From Spirochaetota bacterium (GTDB lineage: Bacteria > Spirochaetota > Spirochaetia > SZUA-6), in contig QNBI01000074.1 in the NCBI GenBank assembly GCA_003641675.1, positions 1 to 7,914 on the forward strand: a stretch of 7,914 bases of DNA, given 5' to 3'. The position numbers were made by a program, and so were the translations under genes. The notes under the pieces are model-generated. The model did not search any database. It saw nothing but the letters and a program-made list of their open reading frames with translations, and was not told where the DNA came from. Below, piece after piece: positions 1-5,798 of the stretch (positions within the stretch are counted from its first letter, which is position 1; each line of letters begins with the position of its first letter).

Positions 1-396
1 GAATCCATTAGGGCAAAAAAGGTACTTGTTGTAGAAGATGGGCCTACGTTAACTCACGGAGGAATGAAATTCGGAGCAGGCGTTATTGCTGCGAAACGTT
101 TCGGGGCAGAAGAGATTATAGACCCGAGGGAGTATACCTCCGGAAAAGTTAAGGCTATGTATGAAAAATATCCCGATATAGGCTCTGTATTACCTGCGGT
201 GGGCTATGGGGAAGAGCAGATTAAAGACCTTGAAAAGACCATAAACAGTGTACCGGCAGATATTGTTATTATTGCAACACCGGTTGATCTTACAAGAATT
301 ATAAAAATCAATAAGAAAATGCTTAAAATAGACTATGAACTGGAAGAAATAGGGAAACCAGACCTTAAAGAACTTTTGGAAGAAAAACTGTTTTAA
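1..396 (+). CDS. COG2403 family predicted GTPase / cyclic 2,3-diphosphoglycerate synthetase homologue, C-terminal part
   Basis: The reading frame is open from base 1 to the TAA at 394-396, so this is the last 131 codons of a gene that begins left of the window. The Met at base 64 is internal: the upstream residues KVLVVEDGPTLTHGG run straight into MKFGAGVIAAKRFGAEE, a stretch I recognise from the COG2403 family. Further matches are LPAVGYGEEQIKDLE, the strand IVIIATPVDLTRIIKINK and the closing YELEEIG. The archaeal founding member makes cyclic 2,3-diphosphoglycerate; bacterial homologues are usually called predicted GTPases and their reaction is unsettled, so I give no symbol. About 300 N-terminal residues are missing, so the nucleotide-binding site cannot be checked. 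The next gene, a carbamoyltransferase, starts 11 bp downstream and its ribosome binding site overlaps this stop codon, so the two are almost certainly co-transcribed. Confidence 0.82.
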   Translation, partial: ESIRAKKVLVVEDGPTLTHGGMKFGAGVIAAKRFGAEEIIDPREYTSGKVKAMYEKYPDIGSVLPAVGYGEEQIKDLEKTINSVPADIVIIATPVDLTRIIKINKKMLKIDYELEEIGKPDLKELLEEKLF

Positions 397-407
397 AGGA
401 GGCTCTA

Positions 408-1346
408 ATGGCGTTTAACCTTAAGGGGAGATCACTATTAACACTTAAAGACTTTACGGCGGAGGAGATTCGTCTTTTGCTGGATGTATCACACCAGGTA
501 AAGAGAGAAAAAAAGTCGGGGAATCTGCAAAGGCGGTTTTTAGGTAAAACCCTTGCGCTGCTCTTTGAAAAGCGCTCCACGCGTACAAGATGCGCCTTTG
601 AAACTGCCTTCGGTGAGGAGGGCGGCTATCCTGTTTTTTTGTCCGGCGACGATATTCAGCTTGGGGCAAAAGAGTCGATAGAGGATACGGCGCGGGTCCT
701 CGGAAGAATGTTCGACTGCATCCAGTTCAGGGGTTATAAGCACGAAACGGTTGAAAAACTTGCAGAGTATTCAGGGGTACCTGTTTATAACGGATTAACA
801 GATACTTTTCATCCAACCCAGATACTCGCAGATTTAATGACGGTGGAGGAAGAGTTCGGTTCCTTAAAGGGGGTAAAGATTGTATTTGTAGGCGACGGCA
901 GAAATAATGTTGCAAATTCACTGCTTATAGGGTGTTCAAAAACCGGGGCAGATTTTACTGTTGTTGCACCTGAAAAACTGTTTCCTTCGGATGAGCTTTT
1001 AAACCTCAGCAGAGAGTATGCTTCCTATTCGGGTTCTAAAATTGATATAACAGACAGCATAGAAAGCGGGGTAAAGGATGCTCAGGTTATCTATACGGAT
1101 GTATGGGTTTCCATGGGTGAGGAGAAAAAACAGAAGGAAAGGTATGAACTCCTTAAACCCTACCAGGTAAATAAATCTCTTATGGAAAAAACCGGGCGCA
1201 AAGAGACTATCTTTATGCACTGCCTGCCGGCTGTTAAAGGGAACGAGGCTTCCTTCGATGTAATAGAGGGCAAAGCTTCCAGGGTATGGGACGAGGCGGA
1301 GAACAGAAAACATACTATAAAAGCAATAATACTGGCTACAATCTAA
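408..1346 (+). CDS. argF: ornithine carbamoyltransferase
   Basis: Encodes 312 residues, normal for this cytoplasmic enzyme, which transfers the carbamoyl group of carbamoyl phosphate to ornithine to give citrulline, or runs in reverse in catabolic versions. Visible motifs: the carbamoyl-phosphate loop STRTR at residues 57-61, FRGY at 107-110, HPTQ at 135-138, the ornithine-specific DVWVSMG at 231-237, and HCLP at 271-274 with the catalytic-type Cys. The SMG loop argues for ornithine rather than aspartate as the acceptor. The start is supported by an AAAGGAGG ribosome binding site at 395-402, five bases before ATG. The linkage to a COG2403 gene, not to arginine biosynthesis genes, leaves open a catabolic (ArcB-like) or other carbamoyl-phosphate role; direction cannot be read from sequence. 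No key residue appears missing. Confidence 0.95.
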   Translation: MAFNLKGRSLLTLKDFTAEEIRLLLDVSHQVKREKKSGNLQRRFLGKTLALLFEKRSTRTRCAFETAFGEEGGYPVFLSGDDIQLGAKESIEDTARVLGRMFDCIQFRGYKHETVEKLAEYSGVPVYNGLTDTFHPTQILADLMTVEEEFGSLKGVKIVFVGDGRNNVANSLLIGCSKTGADFTVVAPEKLFPSDELLNLSREYASYSGSKIDITDSIESGVKDAQVIYTDVWVSMGEEKKQKERYELLKPYQVNKSLMEKTGRKETIFMHCLPAVKGNEASFDVIEGKASRVWDEAENRKHTIKAIILATI

Positions 1347-1397
1347 TTTAGAACTTTTTAAATGAAACGTCCGGAATAAATTTTTACTTGATTTTGA

Positions 1398-1428
1398 TTG
1401 AGAAAAAGATATCATAGTAGTGTATAGT
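1398..1428 (+). promoter_or_regulatory. weak candidate sigma-70 promoter before the secreted-protein gene
   Basis: The 105-base gap after argF is AT-rich. A TTGAGA hexamer at 1398-1403 and TATAGT at 1423-1428 are separated by 19 bases, longer than the preferred 17. The -10-like box ends 23 bases before the ATG at 1452. Other pairings nearby are no better, so this is only a candidate. I see no stem-loop terminator after argF, so read-through from the upstream operon is also possible. Confidence 0.22.
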
Positions 1429-1435
1429 AGTATTT

Positions 1436-1442
1436 GAGGAGG
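1436..1442 (+). promoter_or_regulatory. ribosome binding site fixing the start of the secreted protein
   Basis: GAGGAGG lies nine bases before the ATG at 1452. An in-frame TTG at 1434 overlaps this site and so cannot be the start it serves. Starting at 1452 also gives a clean signal peptide (Met-Lys-Lys, then hydrophobic residues). Confidence 0.8.
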
Positions 1443-1451
1443 CTCCGTAAA

Positions 1452-1871
1452 ATGAAAAAAATGTATACATTTATTATAGCACTTTTTTTTATAGTTTTAA
1501 TAACACCAGCTTTTAGCCAGAGTGCGAATAGCCGTAATAAAGATGATGATATTTTTGTAAAGACTGTTCCTATTGTGAAAATATACAGTCATCAGCTAGG
1601 CTACAAGATACTGTTCTTAAAGAGCAATTTAGAGATTGGTTCCATATATGCACCTATAAAGTGGTTTGAGCATGCAGGAGGCAAGGGAGAGATTGTGTGG
1701 GGAGATTCGCCCGATTATCCGTATTTTTCTATCTTCTGGAGGGACGGAAAATTTGACTATATAAGAATATATGTAAAGAGAAATCTGTCGGATTCTACCT
1801 GGGGCGTTCTTAATGCAGGGCCGGATGTTGAAAAGAAATTCGATATTAATGAGATAAAATTGGACTTTTAA
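1452..1871 (+). CDS. small secreted protein of unknown function
   Basis: Encodes 139 residues from the ATG at 1452. Residues 1-22 form a typical signal peptide: MKK, a hydrophobic core of about 15 residues, then TPAFS with likely signal peptidase I cleavage before Gln23. There is no cysteine, so it is not a lipoprotein. The mature part of about 117 residues begins with a short polar stretch and continues as alternating hydrophobic/aromatic segments (IVKIYSHQLGYKILFLKS, WFEHAGGKGEIVWGD, YFSIFWRDGKFDYIRIYV) that suggest a small beta-rich domain; it is probably periplasmic or outer-membrane associated. I do not recognise the family. The M24 peptidase gene begins 16 bp after the stop, suggesting co-transcription. 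The segments have the look of a conserved folded protein, not a spurious frame. Confidence 0.75.
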   Translation: MKKMYTFIIALFFIVLITPAFSQSANSRNKDDDIFVKTVPIVKIYSHQLGYKILFLKSNLEIGSIYAPIKWFEHAGGKGEIVWGDSPDYPYFSIFWRDGKFDYIRIYVKRNLSDSTWGVLNAGPDVEKKFDINEIKLDF

Positions 1872-1887
1872 AAATTAGAGGTTAAAA

Positions 1888-3054
1888 TTGGGTAATATAA
1901 AGAAGGCTGTAGATGTCATCCGGGAGGAAAACCTTTCCGGATGGCTTTTTTATAATGTTCATCACAGGGACAAGATTGCCGATCTATTTCTTAATATACC
2001 GGAGGAGAGGATAAATACGCGGCCGTGGATCTATGCTGTACCGGTGAGAGGAAAGCCTTTGAAGCTTGTTCATGCAATCGAAGCGTCTATTCTTGATGAG
2101 CTTCCGGGCAGAAAAATTGTCTATAACAGCAGGCAGAAATTCCTTGAAGGTCTTGATGAACTTAAAGAAGTGGGGACAGATTATGCTGTTCAGTATTCTA
2201 CATGGAATCCGGAGATTTCATTTATGGATCACGGTGTGGCAGAGCTTTTAAAGTCAACGGGTTTTAATATTGTTTCATCCGAAAATTTAATCCTTAAAAC
2301 CTTGGGTGTGTTGGACGATTCCGGTATTTCGAGTCACCAGAATGCAGCTGAAATTCTCTATAGTTCTGTAAATACAGAATGGAACAAAATATTTAATATG
2401 TTCTTAAGGGAAAGGGATGTGAAGGAGGGGGATATCCAGGGGTGGTTTTCTGAAATTTTTAAAGAAGAAAATATGATAAGTGACAGCCCTCCGATAGTGG
2501 CTTCCGGCAAAAACAGCGGTGATCCTCACTATATGCCTAAAAACGGAGGAGCTGTATTAAAACGCGATACCCTTGTACAGTTTGATATCTGGGCGAAATT
2601 TGACACAAAGAATGCAGTGTATGCCGATATATCCTGGGTAGGATATCTGGGAGAAAAGATTCCTCCGGAAATGGAGAAACTTTTTAGTACGGTTAAGAGA
2701 GCCAGAGATGAGACTGTAAATTTTATATCCGAAAAGATTTCTGCAGGTATGCCAGTGAGCGGTGCAGATGCGGATAGAAAAGAGCGGGAAGTTCTTACAG
2801 CAGGCGGGTATAGTGATTATATAAAACACAGGACAGGGCACTCTATCGGAACAGAGGTTCACGGTTTCGGGATTAATCTGGATTCCATCGAATTTCCGGA
2901 TGAGAGGAATCTAATTAACGGTTCCTGCTTCTCTGTGGAACCGGGGCTATACCTGCCGGAATACGGAATGCGCACAGAGATAGACGTTTATATAAAAAAG
3001 GAAAAGGTTGTTATTTCCGGAAGCAAGCCTCAGGAAAATCTTCTCCATTTTTAG
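1888..3054 (+). CDS. M24 family metallopeptidase, Xaa-Pro aminopeptidase type
   Basis: Encodes 388 residues starting at TTG 1888, preceded by AGAGG at 1877-1881. It has a creatinase-like N-terminal region (about 1-150) and a C-terminal pita-bread catalytic domain (about 155-388). All five dinuclear metal ligands of the M24 family can be picked out: Asp233 (QFDIW), Asp247 (YADISW), His318 (RTGHSIG), Glu351 (SVEPGLY) and Glu364 (MRTEIDV); the supporting His325 (EVHGFG) and the DPHYMP motif at 212-217 are also present. An active metalloprotease is therefore expected, probably removing N-terminal residues ahead of proline or cleaving dipeptides in the cytoplasm; there is no signal peptide. Family assignment is firm, but exact substrate (aminopeptidase versus prolidase) cannot be decided. 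Confidence 0.9.
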   Translation: MGNIKKAVDVIREENLSGWLFYNVHHRDKIADLFLNIPEERINTRPWIYAVPVRGKPLKLVHAIEASILDELPGRKIVYNSRQKFLEGLDELKEVGTDYAVQYSTWNPEISFMDHGVAELLKSTGFNIVSSENLILKTLGVLDDSGISSHQNAAEILYSSVNTEWNKIFNMFLRERDVKEGDIQGWFSEIFKEENMISDSPPIVASGKNSGDPHYMPKNGGAVLKRDTLVQFDIWAKFDTKNAVYADISWVGYLGEKIPPEMEKLFSTVKRARDETVNFISEKISAGMPVSGADADRKEREVLTAGGYSDYIKHRTGHSIGTEVHGFGINLDSIEFPDERNLINGSCFSVEPGLYLPEYGMRTEIDVYIKKEKVVISGSKPQENLLHF

Positions 3055-3097
3055 GAAGATTACGGGAGAGCTTTTTATATATAAAGAATAATCTATT

Positions 3098-3102
3098 GGA
3101 GA
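3098..3102 (+). promoter_or_regulatory. ribosome binding site that decides the start of the DHH phosphoesterase
   Basis: GGAGA lies eight bases before the TTG at 3111. A further in-frame TTG at 3096 touches this site and has no clear Shine-Dalgarno of its own, so 3111 is the preferred start. Confidence 0.65.
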
Positions 3103-3110
3103 ATACTCTA

Positions 3111-4106
3111 TTGAACAGTACTACCAGAGTGGCCAGAGAGATATTAGAATTTTTTGAAACCGGCGGTTCTGGAAGATATCTAATTCTCGGCCACAAGGAG
3201 CCGGACGGGGACTGTGTAGCTTCTCAGCTCGCCCTTTCACATTTTCTAAAAAGACTTGGAAGGAAAACAGTTGTTCTGTCCGAAGGGCCCTTTGACAGGC
3301 CGGAAATATCAGACTACAAGAATCAATTTAAGGATACCCTGGATAAAAATACACTAAAAAATGGGGACAGGGCAGTGGTCGTGGACTGCTCTACTTCTGA
3401 CAGGATAGGGGAGTTTAAAACTGTAACGGAAAAGTGTGATACCCTTGTTATAGACCATCATTCATCCGGCAGGGAATTTGGTAATCTGCGGTATATTGAC
3501 ACAAAGGCTCCCTCTGTAACGTATATAATTCAGCTCATAATAGAATCTATGGGATACAAACCGGATAAATACGAGTCGGAGCTTCTGCTTTTCGGCTTAT
3601 GTACGGATACCGGGTTTTTCCGCCATGTGGAAAAGGGGGGCGGAGAAATTATGCATGCTGCTGCAAGGCTGGCCGAAAACGGTGCTTCCTTTAAACTTGC
3701 GTACAGGATGATGTACGGAAACCGGGAACTTGCTGCAAGGAAGCTCCTGGGCTGGAATCTTATCCGAACGGAAAGCTATAAGGGCAATAGTATATTGGTA
3801 ACCTATGAGACATTAGAAGACCGGGAAAAGTATCCGGAAGCCGGTCGGGGAGCGGACGAACTTTACAGGCTCCTGCAGATGGTTAAGGGAGTGGAAGTAG
3901 TCGCATTCGTGCGTGAGGAAACAAAAGATAAATGTTCGGTTGGCCTGCGCTCCCGCGAAGGGATAGATGTAGGAAAACTTGCAGCTCAGTTCGGAGGAGG
4001 CGGGCACAGGCTTGCATCCGGTTTTGATATGCCCGGTAAAATCGAAGATGTCAAAGGGAAAATTCTGGAAATCCTGGTTAAGACTTTAAGAAAGCATAGT
4101 TTGTAA
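3111..4106 (+). CDS. nrnA: DHH/DHHA1 phosphoesterase, oligoribonuclease/pAp phosphatase (NrnA) type
   Basis: Encodes 331 residues from TTG 3111 (336 if TTG 3096 is used). Members of this family degrade very short RNA oligomers and dephosphorylate 3'-phosphoadenosine 5'-phosphate (pAp), or in some lineages other small nucleotides. N-terminal DHH domain: GHKEPDGD at 27-34 (His28, Asp32, Asp34), VVVDCS with Asp92, the signature DHH at 115-117, and CTDTGFFRH with Asp166; these are the expected manganese ligands. The C-terminal DHHA1 domain carries GGGGHRLASG at 295-304, the substrate-binding motif. No key residue is missing. It follows the M24 gene by 56 bp in the same direction. The gene symbol is given by domain similarity; oligomer versus pAp or cyclic-dinucleotide-product preference cannot be read from sequence. 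Confidence 0.87.
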   Translation: MNSTTRVAREILEFFETGGSGRYLILGHKEPDGDCVASQLALSHFLKRLGRKTVVLSEGPFDRPEISDYKNQFKDTLDKNTLKNGDRAVVVDCSTSDRIGEFKTVTEKCDTLVIDHHSSGREFGNLRYIDTKAPSVTYIIQLIIESMGYKPDKYESELLLFGLCTDTGFFRHVEKGGGEIMHAAARLAENGASFKLAYRMMYGNRELAARKLLGWNLIRTESYKGNSILVTYETLEDREKYPEAGRGADELYRLLQMVKGVEVVAFVREETKDKCSVGLRSREGIDVGKLAAQFGGGGHRLASGFDMPGKIEDVKGKILEILVKTLRKHSL

Positions 4107-4164
4107 ATATATGTAAATAAAGCCTCTAATAGTAAAGTAATTCATAACCTCAAGTACTTTTAAA

Positions 4165-4180
4165 TGGCACAACACTTGCA
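4165..4180 (+). promoter_or_regulatory. sigma-54 (RpoN) -24/-12 promoter element
   Basis: TGGCAC at 4165-4170 is followed by five bases and TTGCA at 4176-4180. The invariant GG (4166-4167) and GC (4178-4179) are exactly ten bases apart, and the flanking bases match the TGGCAC-N5-TTGCW consensus. Transcription would start near 4190-4192, leaving a leader of about 20 bases that contains GGAGG at 4203-4207 before the ATG at 4212. Sigma-54 promoters need an enhancer-binding activator; its site, if any, would lie inside the 3' end of the upstream gene and I could not identify it. Confidence 0.75.
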
Positions 4181-4211
4181 ATACTTTAAATGAAAAAATA
4201 TCGGAGGTTGT

Positions 4212-5099
4212 ATGAAAACTGGGTTGGCATTAAAGGTATGTAACTTAAATGGTCTTTCGGATAGAGTTCTTCAATATCAGAAAACAGGAGAAGGGTATCC
4301 CGGGATACTAAAGGATGCATCGTTAATTGTGTACCGTTATCCTCGGACAAAGTACGGCTGGTCGGTTGATGAATGTTCCCAATTTTATCTGTTTTTTTTC
4401 CGGCGGCTTAACAGGATGTTTAAAAGGTATCATGATATGGGAAAAGGCTTCGAAAGTTATCTGTGCTCTGCAATTAAGTGGCAGATGAATAATTTTATAA
4501 GAAAAAATTTGGAAATTAGGAGACGCTGGCGGTATGGATACGAAAAAGAATTCTGGACCTTTGAAGAAAATGAGGCTCTAGAAAATGAAAGTGATTTTAT
4601 GCAATTTTTTGAGCTGGATAGATACGGCAGAATAAAGAAAAGTATTATGAGAAGAGGCTATCTCCTTTATGTATTAAAAAACTGCCTATACATTACGGAT
4701 AAAGATATTGAGACAGCATCCCGGTTAACAGGGCTTGGAAAGAAAAAGCTTGAAATATTAACAGAAAGGATTAGGAACTCTTTACAGAATAAGCTGGATA
4801 AGCTTAGCATTCTCAGAATGCGCAGAAACAGGGCGTACTACAGGCTTAAGTTTCTTACAGAGGACTTGCGAAACAGCCGGGATTCCTTCATTATGCAGAA
4901 GCTGAAAGACAGAGTGGAAAAGGCAAAAAAAACTATGATGAATGCGCACATGGCTATATCAAGGATAAAGCTTTCCCCCTCCAACAGAGAACTGGCGGAA
5001 ATTCTCGGAATACCGAAGGGGACTGTGGATACATCACTGGGAGCTCTTAAAAAATTTGCCGATGATTATTTTAATTTAGTGAATAAAAGGCGGGCTTAA
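4212..5099 (+). CDS. divergent sigma-70-like / HTH protein of unknown function
   Basis: Encodes 295 basic residues with no signal peptide or membrane segment. I do not recognise a named family, but the layout recalls a sigma factor. Residues about 35-100 look like region 2: YPRTKYGWSVDECSQFYLFF, then FESYLCSAIKWQMNNFIRKN, comparable to the DxxQxxF and W/YLxxxxxN..I..fR pattern. Residues about 155-195 (ITDKDIETASRLTGLGKKKL) look like an additional helix-turn-helix. About 200-245 is highly charged and probably helical or coiled-coil. Residues 255-285 (NRELAEILGIPKGTVDTSLGALKKF) form a clear helix-turn-helix of region-4 type. It is preceded by a sigma-54 element and followed 3 bp later by rdgB, so the two are co-expressed. 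It could be a true alternative sigma factor, or a regulator built from sigma pieces; the family call is inference. Confidence 0.6.
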   Translation: MKTGLALKVCNLNGLSDRVLQYQKTGEGYPGILKDASLIVYRYPRTKYGWSVDECSQFYLFFFRRLNRMFKRYHDMGKGFESYLCSAIKWQMNNFIRKNLEIRRRWRYGYEKEFWTFEENEALENESDFMQFFELDRYGRIKKSIMRRGYLLYVLKNCLYITDKDIETASRLTGLGKKKLEILTERIRNSLQNKLDKLSILRMRRNRAYYRLKFLTEDLRNSRDSFIMQKLKDRVEKAKKTMMNAHMAISRIKLSPSNRELAEILGIPKGTVDTSLGALKKFADDYFNLVNKRRA

Positions 5100-5102
5100 A
5101 AA

Positions 5103-5798
5103 ATGGATTTTGTTGTTGCGACGAACAACAGTTATAAATTCAAAGAATTAAAGGCAATATTCAGAGACTACAGCGGGCAGGATTCTTCCCAGCAGGGCCT
5201 TAACAGGCAGGGCTATAATTCACAAGGCCGAACTCTCCATATGCCTGCGGAATATGGAATTACTTTTAGCTATGAAGAAAAAGGTGAAACATTTTTCGAG
5301 AACGCCTTCGGGAAAGCGGATGCTCTTTACAGTCTGCTTAAAGAGTCCGGTATTGAGCATCCTGTTATAGCGGATGATTCCGGGCTGGTTGTGCCTTCGC
5401 TTAACGGCGAACCGGGTATTATGTCCGCTCGTTATGGGAGAATGGAAAAGGGGGAGGAACTTTCGGACAGGGAGAAAATAGATTATCTGCTCTCCCGCTT
5501 AAATGAGACTTTGAATAAATCGGGTTCGGAACAGAAGAAAAGGAGTGCCTATTTTGTCTGCAGTATGGTGGTTATTTTAGGAACAGACAGGTTTTTTGCC
5601 GTTCAGGAAACCTTTCATGGAGAAATTGCCTTAAAACCTGCAGGGGAAGGCGGGTTCGGTTATGACCCTGTCTTTTTTATTCCATCCTTGAAGAAGACGA
5701 TTGCTCAGCTTAGCGATGATAACAAAAACAGAATTTCACATCGTGCGCTTGCGGGAAGGAGAATACTTACCCTGCTTGATTCGCTTAAAACTGTTTAA
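5103..5798 (+). CDS. rdgB: non-canonical purine NTP pyrophosphatase (RdgB/HAM1 family)
   Basis: Encodes 231 residues of a cytoplasmic enzyme that hydrolyses dITP, ITP and XTP to monophosphates, keeping deaminated purines out of nucleic acids. Motifs: [10 protein letters not shown] at 6-15 (the nucleotide-binding start), FFENAFGKA at 64-72, ADDSGL at 90-95 with the catalytic Asp and metal ligand, PGIMSARY at 104-111, GFGYDPVF at 184-191, and SHRALA at 212-217. It is about 30 residues longer than the usual ~200, chiefly because of a Gln/Gly-rich insertion at about 24-43 after the first helix. The ATG is three bases after the upstream stop, implying translational coupling with the sigma-like gene. 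Its TAA overlaps the fhs stop on the opposite strand by four bases. Confidence 0.93.
   Translation: MDFVVATNNSYKFKELKAIFRDYSGQDSSQQGLNRQGYNSQGRTLHMPAEYGITFSYEEKGETFFENAFGKADALYSLLKESGIEHPVIADDSGLVVPSLNGEPGIMSARYGRMEKGEELSDREKIDYLLSRLNETLNKSGSEQKKRSAYFVCSMVVILGTDRFFAVQETFHGEIALKPAGEGGFGYDPVFFIPSLKKTIAQLSDDNKNRISHRALAGRRILTLLDSLKTV
5172..5231 (+). repeat. three imperfect 15-base units coding a xx(S/R/Q)QG pentapeptide repeat inside rdgB
   Basis: Within the extra segment of RdgB the residues read [15 protein letters not shown], that is, three consecutive pentapeptides each ending in Gln-Gly, preceded by the related SGQD. At the DNA level the units end CAGGGC, CAGGGC, CAAGGC. This looks like a short in-frame tandem expansion in a surface loop that leaves all catalytic motifs intact. 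Confidence 0.6.

Noticed and set aside
1351..1366. Copy of the ACTTT(TT)AAATGAAA stretch also found before the sigma-like gene
   Set aside because: Similar, but low-complexity A/T sequence with no accompanying GG-N10-GC element, so no second sigma-54 promoter is claimed.
1347..1400. Intrinsic terminator after argF
   Set aside because: T-rich stretches are present but no stem of useful length precedes them.
999..1415. 138-codon - strand open frame opposite argF
   Set aside because: It is a shadow of the conserved argF frame, with no family resemblance or ribosome binding site.
1434..1451. Upstream in-frame TTG start giving six extra residues (MRRLRK) to the secreted protein
   Set aside because: It overlaps the GAGGAGG ribosome binding site that serves ATG 1452, and would spoil a standard signal peptide start.
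1483..1490. Run of eight T in the signal-peptide codons, a possible phase-variation tract
   Set aside because: Eight bases is short for efficient slippage, it simply encodes Phe-Phe in a hydrophobic core, and nothing else suggests a variable surface antigen.
3074..3085. Perfect 12-base palindrome TTTATATATAAA between the peptidase and DHH genes
   Set aside because: Pure A/T self-complementary runs are common by chance in such gaps; no G/C stem and no T-tract for a terminator.
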